The position numbers were made by a program, and so were the translations under genes. Shown piece after piece: positions 32,903-43,300 of a stretch of DNA of 64,000 bases. The notes below the pieces were generated by a model. It saw only the letters and a program-made list of their open reading frames with translations. It was not told the origin of the DNA and ran no database searches. Every line of letters starts with the position of its first letter. Position 1 is the first letter of the stretch. The stretch covers positions 21,449,534-21,513,533 of the forward strand of contig CM037874.1 of assembly GCA_021292105.1 (NCBI GenBank), in the 5' to 3' direction. The DNA comes from Anadara kagoshimensis. Taxonomy: Eukaryota; Mollusca; Bivalvia; Arcoida; Arcidae.

Positions 32903-35900
32903 CTAAGCGTTAAGATATATTAGTCTGTTGTAAAAAGCTGCTGATTTATGGATGTATCGAAACGATAGCTGCAGAAATAGCTTCCATTCATTGCCTGTTA
33001 AACACTTCAAAGGTTTTCCTAGTAATATTCTGTATTGTTCAGTGGTATCCAATCCGTTGAGTTCTATATTCAATTGTACACCAAATCTGTCTGTAACTAA
33101 AGTCCAGAATTCGTCCCTAATCAATAGCAAGGATGCACATGAGCAACTGGCATGTTGAAAAACATCAATAAAGTCATAACCACATAATTGACACAGGTTT
33201 TTTGTTTTTGATATTGGAGTAGCCCAAAGTTTAGCGATGAATTTATGGATATTGAGATCTTGGCGTGTTGCAGGAATAGTCCAAATTAGAAATGGAAAAT
33301 TATTTGCTGCTATATCTAAAAACATATTAAAATCCGAATCTCTGCTTGTTCTGTTAATCCAATTAATAGCCTCTGTCCGGTGAACCGAATCTCTCACTAT
33401 ATTTTTCCAGACGTGATGACTAGGGAAAACATTATTACCAAGAAAGTCTAAGATATAAGTGGTCAGTGAGTATTTTCTAAGTAGAATCCAAATATCTGGA
33501 ATAAAACCATATTGTTTCCTTGATGGATCTGCTAAATACGAATACAGTCTATAAATAAATATTTGTTTTGTTAAATTATGACAGTTCATATTACACAACT
33601 TTTCCAAGAAAATAAGTTTTCTTCTGTCAATCTCGACTGTTAACTTGTATAAACCTAACATAGATTCACATATATCTGACCTAGTCAGCACCGGGAAACC
33701 TTGAATATTTTTACACACAAAATGTTGAAATCTATTCACAACCTTTAATTCAGAATTCCGTAAAAAATTCCATAGTTCACACCCATATAACACAATCGGA
33801 ATAACCACTGATTTATAAAGTTTAACCATAACTAAAGGGTTAATGTTACATCCTGAAAACCCAACTATGCCGAAAAATGATTTTCTGCCTTTGTCAATTT
33901 TATTGCGAGTACGATCAGTGGAGTTTAAAGAAGTATTCAGTTCTATTCCTAGGTGTACACAACTTTCTGCGTGTGGTATCTGTACATTTCCGAGTTTAAA
34001 CAATAAACTGTCTGACTCATTTGCCAAGTTATCCATGCCATATGCTAAAACACTAGATTTATTGGCATTGAATGTAAAACGCCATTCACATGCATACTTA
34101 TAAGCAATATTAAGCATACTTTGCAAATGACAAGGGGATGTACTTATCAAGGCTAGATCATCTGCAAAGCATGGGTTTGAGGCCACAACATCATTTATTT
34201 TTGCACCTATATTACACTGGCTTAGTTGTATAAGTAAGTCATTAATGAAGACAAGGTACAAAAAGGTAGATAATACTCCTCCTTGTCTTACACCTTGAGC
34301 AACAGGAAACCAAGCAGATTGTACAGAATTTACTACAACGGAACTTACTGTATCATCATGACATTGATGTAACAAGTACCACAGTTTACCGTTTATACCT
34401 AAATGATATAGTTTAACCATTAAGCCCTCACGCCATACAGTGTCAAAGGCTTTCTGTATATCCAGAAAGGCAACAAAAACTTTGCTACGTAGCTCTAAAT
34501 TACTATATATAGTTTCCTGTAAATTAAATGATGCTGTTATGCAGCTCAGACCAGACTGAAATCCTTGCTGTTGGCACTCAGGAAAGTTTTTAAAGAAGTC
34601 AAGCATTTTGATTCTAGACATAAGTATTCTCTCAAAGAGTTTCTGAAACGTTGGTAGTAACATAACAGGTCTATAATTTTCAGGTGCCGTTTTAGGCTTA
34701 TTACCGCCTTTATGAATTGGAACAATTAGTCCCTTGCGCCATGCTTTAGGAATATAACCAGTCTCAACAACAATATTAAATAGCTTTGCAACAAGATCAT
34801 GCAGCACATTACTTCCATATTTTAAATGCTCACTCTGGACAAGATCGTGACCTGGAGCCTTTCGGAGTTTCAATTGAGTAATATGGTTACTCACTTCAGC
34901 AAGTCTGATTGGACCACCTATCAAAATGTCCTGATTCCACTTACAATCACCCAGAATATCATAAAACTGTGATTCAACATTACGTTTAAACTGTATATTA
35001 TAACTGCTGTCCTCCTTAGGATTATATATAGCCCTATAAAATTCAGCAAACGCTTTTGCAATACTCTCAGGATCATTACAGTGTAAATCATTGTATATAA
35101 TTTCTGGATATATTTTCTTCTGTCTGGGCTGCAGCTTCTTCACCAATTTCCAGAATAAACGTATATCAACATCAGCAGCTTCCTCGATGTCCTTGTAATA
35201 TGTACTGTAATATTCCTCGGCCGCTTTGTCTAGAGCAATACGGAACTGACGTTTAGCTTGCTTATAATTCTTAAACGAGTTATGTTGGGCGCCTCTGGGT
35301 CTACCTTCGCCACACCATATTTTGCGCATCTCTCGCTCATAGAGATGAGAAGCTTTAACTTCTTCATTCCAATATGGCTTAGTATAAGGATTGTATCTAG
35401 ATAGTGGAATAGTTTCAATGGAACACTGATACAATATATTAGTTAATGTATTCACAATGTTATCAATGGCACTTTTAGAAGTTATATTTGACAAATCTAT
35501 ACCATTCAGTAAAGAATCAAGCTTGTTTCTATATGACTCCAAATGTTCAGGTTTTGCTTTATGCCATGCTACATTAGCCGATGATGCATTTAATAAGTGA
35601 TTGATGTGGATACTACTGTCTATGTCAATCTTAGTAAGTATAGGTAAATGGTCTGATGTAATACTGAGAGTGCCCTCAGCAATGATCTCACACTGAGCCT
35701 GAGCTGCAATTACAGAATCTGACATAATGTAATCTAGTAGGGTTTCATTCCTAACAAATGTGTAAGTTGGGCCCTTAGAATGTGTACTAAGATTTATTGG
35801 TACAATGTCATTGTTTAAAATAAATTTAATGAGTTCATTTGACTTATACCTGTTGGTTTTGTTGTAATCTGACTCTTTACAACTAGCATTAAAATCACCA

Positions 35901-36364
35901 GTTATGACTACTTTACCAAACTGACTGTAGTACTGGTAAATATCATTAACCTTATCTAACTCTTGTCTATATAGGTCTATAGAGTTTTCCGATGGAAGAT
36001 AGACACTGAACATGAACACTGAACCGCTACACTTCGATTTGAGTTCAATACCTACAATACGGTTAGAATAAGTTTCTGTTATCTCGACAATGCTGAATTC
36101 AAGCGACTTTTTGTATAAAATCGCTACCCCGGCTTTACCGTGCCCAGTGCTACCTGTATTGTCTATATGAACAACATTACTATAATTAGTGTCAATACTA
36201 TCTAAAAATATTTTCGTTTCTTCTCTTAGCTTATGCTCACTTAGAAAAGCTATATCAATATCATATTTTGTAAGTATCTGAGCTAAGCAAAGAGAAGAGG
36301 AGATAACCCCTCTAACATTCCAAGTTAACAACGATAACATCAAAAAGTTTGCAACAAGACCCAT
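32903..36364 (-). CDS. LINE ORF2: AP endonuclease-reverse transcriptase, 1153 aa, intact
   Basis: It nicks target DNA and copies the element RNA at the nick. The N-terminal endonuclease spans about residues 11-245: LTWNVRG (catalytic Asn16), LSEHK (Glu43), VVITGDFNAS (Asp157, Asn159) and TSDHLPIL (Asp238, His239). The reverse transcriptase spans about 545-800: LIVPIHKGGNKPKTAPENYR, LDIQKAFDTVW (634-644), GVRQGGVLS (691-699) and catalytic FADD at 733-736. A C-terminal CxxC-x9-H-xx-C motif is at 1058-1074. All key residues are present with no stop or frameshift over 3.46 kb. The length matches a complete ORF2. The start was chosen at the first Met 15 codons before TWN. Overall style is CR1/L2/jockey-like; the exact clade is not settled. 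It is probably a recent insertion. Confidence 0.93.
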   Translation of the reverse strand: MGLVANFLMLSLLTWNVRGVISSSLCLAQILTKYDIDIAFLSEHKLREETKIFLDSIDTNYSNVVHIDNTGSTGHGKAGVAILYKKSLEFSIVEITETYSNRIVGIELKSKCSGSVFMFSVYLPSENSIDLYRQELDKVNDIYQYYSQFGKVVITGDFNASCKESDYNKTNRYKSNELIKFILNNDIVPINLSTHSKGPTYTFVRNETLLDYIMSDSVIAAQAQCEIIAEGTLSITSDHLPILTKIDIDSSIHINHLLNASSANVAWHKAKPEHLESYRNKLDSLLNGIDLSNITSKSAIDNIVNTLTNILYQCSIETIPLSRYNPYTKPYWNEEVKASHLYEREMRKIWCGEGRPRGAQHNSFKNYKQAKRQFRIALDKAAEEYYSTYYKDIEEAADVDIRLFWKLVKKLQPRQKKIYPEIIYNDLHCNDPESIAKAFAEFYRAIYNPKEDSSYNIQFKRNVESQFYDILGDCKWNQDILIGGPIRLAEVSNHITQLKLRKAPGHDLVQSEHLKYGSNVLHDLVAKLFNIVVETGYIPKAWRKGLIVPIHKGGNKPKTAPENYRPVMLLPTFQKLFERILMSRIKMLDFFKNFPECQQQGFQSGLSCITASFNLQETIYSNLELRSKVFVAFLDIQKAFDTVWREGLMVKLYHLGINGKLWYLLHQCHDDTVSSVVVNSVQSAWFPVAQGVRQGGVLSTFLYLVFINDLLIQLSQCNIGAKINDVVASNPCFADDLALISTSPCHLQSMLNIAYKYACEWRFTFNANKSSVLAYGMDNLANESDSLLFKLGNVQIPHAESCVHLGIELNTSLNSTDRTRNKIDKGRKSFFGIVGFSGCNINPLVMVKLYKSVVIPIVLYGCELWNFLRNSELKVVNRFQHFVCKNIQGFPVLTRSDICESMLGLYKLTVEIDRRKLIFLEKLCNMNCHNLTKQIFIYRLYSYLADPSRKQYGFIPDIWILLRKYSLTTYILDFLGNNVFPSHHVWKNIVRDSVHRTEAINWINRTSRDSDFNMFLDIAANNFPFLIWTIPATRQDLNIHKFIAKLWATPISKTKNLCQLCGYDFIDVFQHASCSCASLLLIRDEFWTLVTDRFGVQLNIELNGLDTTEQYRILLGKPLKCLTGNEWKLFLQLSFRYIHKSAAFYNRLIYLNA

Positions 36365-36409
36365 TGTTAATTATTATTTCAAACACTATATTAATTAACT
36401 TGATATCGT

Positions 36410-37102
36410 TCACCACTGTTCTTGTTCAAGATGCCGTTGCCATTGAGTGTTGGAGTACCATGGACGGCATATAATTTCATCCGGCCAGAAATAGCGAGAC
36501 TCCAGCATTCTACCATGTTCCGCTCGCACGTTTATCTTTGCAGAAATTTTACCCCGCTTAGGTTTGAAAAGTCGAATATGTGTCACATAGACACCGTTTC
36601 TTTGCAGGAATCTTGATATACCCGTTCTGGTTGATTCGGATCCAATATTTGTGACGTAATATTTCGCAACTTTGTCCCGCCTAATGCCAACAAAAATGTC
36701 GGGTTCATTGTCTGCATTTACTTCGGGGTTGAATGAAGCACTTATTGGTTTGTCACTATTGTGTGTGTGCGTAACACTTCGCGTTCCAGAAGGACTTACT
36801 CTAATTGCCATTTGGTGAACAGCATTTTCCTCAATGGAAACTTGTTTACGTACTTCTTTGATTCCACTTTCTATTCTCTGACTATAACTTGACGTGGTAT
36901 CTCTTTGTATGCTGTCCTCAACTGTCAATATCGCGTCCTGTGGTTCATCATCACTGACAGAACTGTCATTCCAGTTAAGATTTACCGATGCTATAGAGGT
37001 AGAACATACGGGTGTTTCGGCAGCCATTTCGCCCTTATTAGCAGGAGTGATGGGCGATCGCGTGACTTCAGCGTAGGATTTATTACCAGAGTTAGATTTC
37101 AA
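36410..37102 (-). CDS. LINE ORF1: RNA-binding-like protein, 230 aa, intact
   Basis: Upstream ORF of the same LINE, ending 45 bp before ORF2 starts. The first ~130 residues are Ser/Thr/Glu-rich and probably disordered. The C-terminal ~90 residues (FVGIRRDKVAKYYVTNIG, then ISRFLQRNGVYVTHIRLF, KISAKINVRAEHGRML and FWPDEIICRPWY) look like the compact RRM-like fold common at the end of invertebrate CR1/jockey-type ORF1 proteins. Zinc knuckles and a long coiled coil are absent. The inferred role is binding element RNA in a ribonucleoprotein with ORF2. Confidence 0.8.
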   Translation of the reverse strand: MKSNSGNKSYAEVTRSPITPANKGEMAAETPVCSTSIASVNLNWNDSSVSDDEPQDAILTVEDSIQRDTTSSYSQRIESGIKEVRKQVSIEENAVHQMAIRVSPSGTRSVTHTHNSDKPISASFNPEVNADNEPDIFVGIRRDKVAKYYVTNIGSESTRTGISRFLQRNGVYVTHIRLFKPKRGKISAKINVRAEHGRMLESRYFWPDEIICRPWYSNTQWQRHLEQEQW

Positions 37103-37110
37103 GTCGTTAA

Positions 37111-37992
37111 CATTTAAAAAAGTAATTAGTATAATTAATCACATGTCCCCAAATGCCTAACCTCATGAGAGATGGGGATTAAGGGGCCTATTCAAGGGTG
37201 TTTTACCCGTAATTTTACCTATAATTTACCTGTATTTTAATGTCATCATAATCATTTATTGTTATCCCCATTATATGTGATATAGTTACATAATTATGTA
37301 TCTTAACTAATTATATAAGAGGACACGTGAACGAACATTGCATAACAATTGAACTGTGAAACATGGTAAATTAATAACTATATTTAATTATACAGCATAT
37401 ATATCTACCATAGCAAGTCAGAAATTATGGGGTTTGGAGTATCCGCGGGATGGTGTAAATCAAGCGTTCAAGGTTCATACAGGGTATTAAGAAAATAAAA
37501 AGTCATCACAGCCAAGTGGTTACGTAATCGATAATTTTATCTGGGTGAAAATGTGTCCGCGAGGATATACTTGCATGGCAAAATCTATCCGGCGAAATAA
37601 ATGCCATGGCTTATCCTTACAATATTGTATATGAACAATATTTACCTGTAAAATATTAGCCATGGATCAAAGAAAATATTATCCTATGAAAATATTCCAT
37701 ATGGATAAAATAAACCATTACATTACATTCCCATTCAATGTACATTATTTTGAAATCATCTACACTCGATATAAGTCTACTGTATTTTTTGTTCGTGGAA
37801 GTATAATAAACATTTAAATTCTTCCTATTTACAAAGGACATATTTATTTATAAATAAATTTCTGATATTTTATTTACCGTAGTTTAGAAAACTTAATGAA
37901 ATAAATACATCGGCACGGTGAACACCATACAGGCAAATTAAAAATGGCGGCTGATCGAGGGCGGAACATTTATTACAAGTATTTGTAAGGTA
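37111..37992. other. AT-rich stretch between LINE and palindromic module
   Basis: The first ~100 bp may be LINE 5' UTR. An ATGGCGGCTGATCG motif near 37,943 lies in sequence not shared with the copy at 28.5 kb. No gene. Confidence 0.35.
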
Positions 37993-38424
37993 TTTTTCCC
38001 CCTTACACATGCTCATTGAAAGTGTGGCTATTTGCACGTCGGCGAAATAAGACAAAATGGCGCGAATTGAAAATTTAAATTTTTTAAAATACTTTACCGT
38101 AATAATTGGACATTTTCCGGAATAATTAGTCAAAATCCGAAATAATTAGGCAAAATCCGAAATAATTAGACAAAATCCGGAATAATCAGACAAAATCCGG
38201 AATCTTTAGATTCCGGAAAATTTACCGTAAAAAATATAGCCCAATTATTCCGGATTTTGACCGATAATTACGGATTTTGTCTGATTATTCCGGATTTTGC
38301 CCAAATATTTCGGATTTTGACTTATTATTCCGGATTTTTGTCTTAAGATTCCGGATTTTTCCAAACATTACGGAAAGAGTCTAACTATTCCGGAATTTCG
38401 CAATTATTCCGGTAAAACCCCCTT
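37993..38424 (-). repeat. CCGGAAT-rich palindromic module, copy 2 (inverted)
   Basis: Inverse of 28,543-28,985: the tail with GGCTATTTGCACGT and AAAATGGCGCGAATTG comes first, then CCGGAATAATTAG units, centre TCCGGAATCTTTAGATTCCG, inverted units, and the end ACCCCCTTCTAG. Flanks outside the module differ between copies, which argues for two insertions or for an old inversion with decayed flanks. Confidence 0.8.
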
Positions 38425-40393
38425 CTAGTGAGTACTCTCAGTACTTTGATTCATTTCTATATGTTTTGCAGACTGGCATAGTAAACTTGGTGGATATGAT
38501 CTTTTTACGACATCACAATTTATGTTTAAAAAATTAATTATTCTACATGTATTTGGACAAAATTTTGGCAAAATTTATCTTAAAATTTTGTTGATTTAAC
38601 GTCATGCAATTATAAAAACAGTCATCACTATACAATATGTTCTATTTATCTCAAAATTATTGCAAATAAAAGTTAAACTGTTTTTTGCAAGATAAGGGCA
38701 CATTATGTCCAGAATATGATTAATATTTTTCCATTCAGTGACCTTTAACCTCATTTTTTGCAATGCGTCATCCATCCTGGCGTGTATCATATGCTTAGTT
38801 GCAAACTCGACTAAATTCCATTAGCTTACTTCTTTAAAATTTACCAAAAAGCTTCGAAGTCTCGGCTTTTCCAATATATATATAGCAAACAAAATCAATA
38901 TCTTAGTCATGAAATTACACATTACACATGACCAAAAATGTCTATTTAAAAATACAAAAATTAAAATCTAAATTAAACTCGGCTTCAAATATATTCATAA
39001 TTATAACTCATAAAGATATAAAACTCTATTATGATTATGAAGAGCATTGCAAAAAATATAGTCTAGATTTAGCATTTAAGGATTAATTTTCAAATGAGGT
39101 CAGTACCTTGGCTTTTAAACTTAGATCAATGGTAAAAGAGCAGTGTAAGTAAAAACTCAAAATGAAATGTAACAAATATAGAGGAAAAAGCTCACAATTT
39201 CAAAACTAATCCAGAGCTTTGACATTTACTCCGTTTTGAATGCCATGCTATGAAAACATGAAAATGGCCTAAGCTCACATAAAGTTTTAAAAGTTTATCA
39301 ACAATACAGTTTTAATTGTCGAGTTTGACTTTGTCTCCGTGTTGAAAATCATTGCTTCTAAACATAAAAAGTTATAGACAAATGTATATCAAATATGTAA
39401 AATCAAACAAAACACGGAGTTAATAAATTAAGTCATGATCTTGACCTTTCATTCTGAACAAATTACAAGTTTCAGATCCTTAAAACGTCAAATATCGCAT
39501 CATCTTAATGACCAAAAGTCATATGATTTTTTTGTGAAAAAAAAAAAAAAGAAAAAGAAACGTAACAAGAAAATTCAGTGAATTAGTATTCCTTGGAATA
39601 CTATTTCACTGATGCAAAATACAAAACATTCTTTACATACGTTGCTTATTTCTCATAAATAGCTTTTAGATTTACTCCATACAAAGACCCCGAAGAAAGT
39701 CCTCAAAACGTGTAGGCTAAGAATAATGGCAAACCAAAGTTTGGTTTTTAATATGATTATATTTCCGTGCGCTCCAGTTTTAGGTAATTCTGTGCAAGGG
39801 ACCCAAATAGTGCGTAACACAATATGCGGCCATGTGCTTCGTACAAAGATTTTTTAATAAAAAAAGTTAAAATTACAAATGAATGGAAAAAGGGGCATTA
39901 TATTTTCATTTAGAAAGGCAATTACGTTTGAAATACTGTAATATTCGCGTAGTAATATGATTACCTAACAAGCCTAAAGACCGAGGGCTTATTTTACTCC
40001 ATGTACGCCACTTATCATACAACAGTTTCGTATTTTCGTCCACGGTCTAAACTTAAAAAATAATCAAGAAAATTGCCATAGCAACGACTTGTTGCCCTAA
40101 CAACCAGAAAATGATGATTAAATAAAAAAAAATTAGAAAGGAAGATGTAGTGCTATCGTACTTGAATATATTAACAGCGGTAAATTGTGTTGTGTGTGTA
40201 CGAATCTATGGCCAGCTCATAATGACCCCGGTAGTCTCATGCGACATGTTAATAGTGCTGTTTTGTACCTTAGACGGTACGTAATTTATCTCCAAAACGA
40301 GCTGTTAAGGGTTGTTATTTTCCCCCATATTTTGTAGTATTTAAAACGAGCTTTTTAAACACCAAAAAATTGGACCTTATTTATATGTAGGGT
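38425..40393. other. AT-rich inner flank of the right array, nothing recognised
   Basis: No coding signal, SINE, MITE end or RNA gene seen in about 2 kb, apart from an A-rich run near 39,538-39,560. Confidence 0.4.
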
Positions 40394-43300
40394 TCCAAAA
40401 TGTAGCAGGTCCTTACGAAATCACATATCAAAAGGGGGGTATGGTCCTTCTGAGCTCTCGTAAGACCCGTTCTACCCTCTAGGGTTCTTGAAATTTCACC
40501 AAATGTTGCAATTGGATAGATCTACCCGTGGTTAAAAGGCCTAGATGGGGAAACGCATTTTCTCTGTGTACGCCACTTCAAACGTAGCAGGTTCTTACGA
40601 AATCACATATCAAAAGGGGGGTATGGTCCTCTGAGCTCTCGTAAGACCCGTTCTACCCCTCTAGGGTTCTTGAAAGTTTCACCAAATGTTGCAATTGGAT
40701 AGATCTACCCGTGTTAAAAGGCCTAGATGGGGAAACGCATTTTCTCTGTGTACGCCACTTCAAACGTAGCAGGTTCTTACGAAATCACATATCAAAAGGG
40801 GGGTATGGTCCTTCTGAGCTCTCGTAAGACCCGTTCTACCCACTCTAGGGTTCTTGAAATTTTCACCAAATGTTGCAATTGATAGACCTACCGTGGTTAA
40901 AAGGCCTAGATGGGGAAAACGCATTTTCTCTGTGTACGCCACTTCAAACGTAGCAGGTCTTACGAAATCACATATCAAAAGGGGGTATGGTCCTTCTGAG
41001 CTCTGTAAGGACCCGTTCTACCCCTCTAGGGTTCTTGAAATTTTCAACCATGTTGCAATTGGAAGATCTACCGTGGTTAAAAGGCTAGATGGGAAACGCA
41101 TTTTCTCTGTACGCCACTTCAAACGTAGCAGGTTCTTACGAAATCACATATCAAAAGGGGGGTATGGTCCTTCTGAGCTCTCGTAAGACCCGTTTAACCC
41201 CTCTAGGTTCTTGAAAGTTTCACCAAAGTGCAATTGGATAGATCTACCCGTGGTTAAAAGGCCTAGATGGGGAAACGCATTTTCTCTGTGTACGCCACTT
41301 CAAACGTAGCAGGTTTCTTACGAAATCAATATCAAAAGGGGGGTATGGTCCTTCTGAAGCTCTCGTAAGACCCGTTCTACCCCTCTAGGGTTCTTGAAAG
41401 TTTCACAAATGTTGCAATTGGATAGATTTACCCGTGGTTAAAAGGCCTAGATGGGGAAACGCATTTTCTCTGTGACGCCACTTCAAACGTAGCAGGTTCT
41501 TACGAAATCACATATCAAAAGGGGGGTATGGTCCTTCTGAGCTCTCGTAAGACCCGTTCTACCCTCTAGGGTCTTGAAAGTTTCACCAAATGTTGCAATT
41601 GGATAGATTACCCGTGGTTAAAGGCCTAGATGGGGAACGCATTTTCTCTGTGTACGCCACTTCAAACGTAGCAGGTTCTACGAAATCACATATCAAAAGG
41701 GGGTATGGTCCTTCTGAGCTCTCGTAAGACCCGTTCTACCCCTCTAGGGTTCTTCAAATTTTCACCAAATGTTGCAATTGGATAGATCTACCCGTGGTTA
41801 AAAGGCCTAGATGAGGAAACGCATTTTCTCTGTGTACGCCACTTCAAACGTAGCAGGTTCTTACGAAATCACATATCAAAAGGGGGTATGGTCCTTCTGA
41901 GCTCTCGTAAGACCCGTTCTACCCCTCTAGGGTTCTTGAAATTTTCACCAAATGTTGCAATTGGATAGATCTACCCGTGGTTAAAAGGCCTAGATGGGGA
42001 AACGCATTTTCTCTGTGTACGCCACTTCAAACGTAGCAGGTTCTTACGAAATCACATATCAAAAGGGGGGTATGGTCCTTCTGAGCTCTCGTAAGACCCG
42101 TTCTACCCCTCTAGGGTTCTTGAAGTTTCACCAAATGTTGCAATTGGATAGATCTACCCGTGGTTAAAAGGCCTAGATGGGGAAACGCATTTCTCTGTGT
42201 ACGCCACTTCAAACGTAGCAGGTTCTTACGAAATCACATATCAAAAGGGGGTATGGTCCTTCTGAGCTCTCGTAAGACCGTTCTACCCCTCTAGGGTTCT
42301 TGAAATTTTCACCAAATGTTGCAATTGGATAGATCTACCCGTGGTTAAAAGGCCTAGATGGGGAAACGCATTTTCTCTGTGTACGCCACTTCAAACGTAG
42401 CAGGTTCTTACGAAATCACATATCAAAAGGGGGTATGGTCCTTCTGAGCTCTCGTAAGACCCGTTCTACCCCTCTAGGGTTCTTGAAAGTTTCACCAAAT
42501 GTTGCAATTGGATAGATCTACCCGTGGTTAAAAGGCCTAGATGGGGAAACGCATTTTCTCTGTGTACGCCACTTCAAACGTAGCAGGTTCTTACGAAATC
42601 ACATATCAAAAGGGGGGTATGGTCCTTCTGAGCTCTCGTAAGACCCGTTCTACCCCTCTAGGGTTCTTGAAATTTTCACCAAATGTTGCAATTGGATAGA
42701 TCTACCCGTGGTTAAAAGGCCTAGATGGGGAAACGCATTTTCTCTGTGTACGCCACTTCAAACGTAGCAGGTTCTTACGAAATCACATACAAAAGGGGGG
42801 TATGGTCTTCTGAGCTCTCGTAAGACCCGTTCTACCCCTCTAGGGTTCTTGAAAGTTTCACAAATGTTGCAATTGGATAGATCTACCCGTGGTTAAAAGG
42901 CCTAGATGGGGAAACCATTTTCTCTGTGTACGCCACTTCAAACGTAGCAGGTTCTTACGAAATCACATATCAAAAGGGGGTATGGTCCTTCTGAGCTCTC
43001 GTAAGACCCGTTCTACCCTCTAGGGTTCTTGAAAGTTTACAAAGTTGCAATTGGATAGATTTACCCGTGGTTAAAAGGCCTAGATGGGGAAACGCATTTT
43101 CTCTGTGTACGCCACTTCAAACGTAGCAGGTTCTTACGAAATCACATATCAAAAGGGGGGTATGGTCCTTCTGAGCTCTCGTAAGACCCGTTCTACCCCT
43201 CTAGGGTTCTTGAAATTTTCACCAAATGTTGCAATTGGATAGATCTACCCGTGGTTAAAAGGCCTAGATGGGGAAACGCATTTTCTCTGTGTACGCCACT

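Larger units (their letters stand above)
32697..37110 (-). mobile_element. full-length-looking LINE with two intact ORFs
   Basis: On the - strand: ORF1 (37,102-36,410), a 45-bp gap, ORF2 (36,364-32,903), a short 3' UTR with AATAAA near 32,720 and a (ATG/GAT)n 3' tail at about 32,697-32,712. A microsatellite-like 3' end is typical of CR1/L2-type LINEs. The 5' boundary may extend up to about 37,200. No target duplication was identified. It sits inside the loop of the mirrored arrays. Confidence 0.85.

Noticed and set aside
32952..37117. Several + strand ORFs of 60-86 aa across the intact LINE
   Set aside because: They are antisense shadows of the 1153-aa and 230-aa LINE ORFs.
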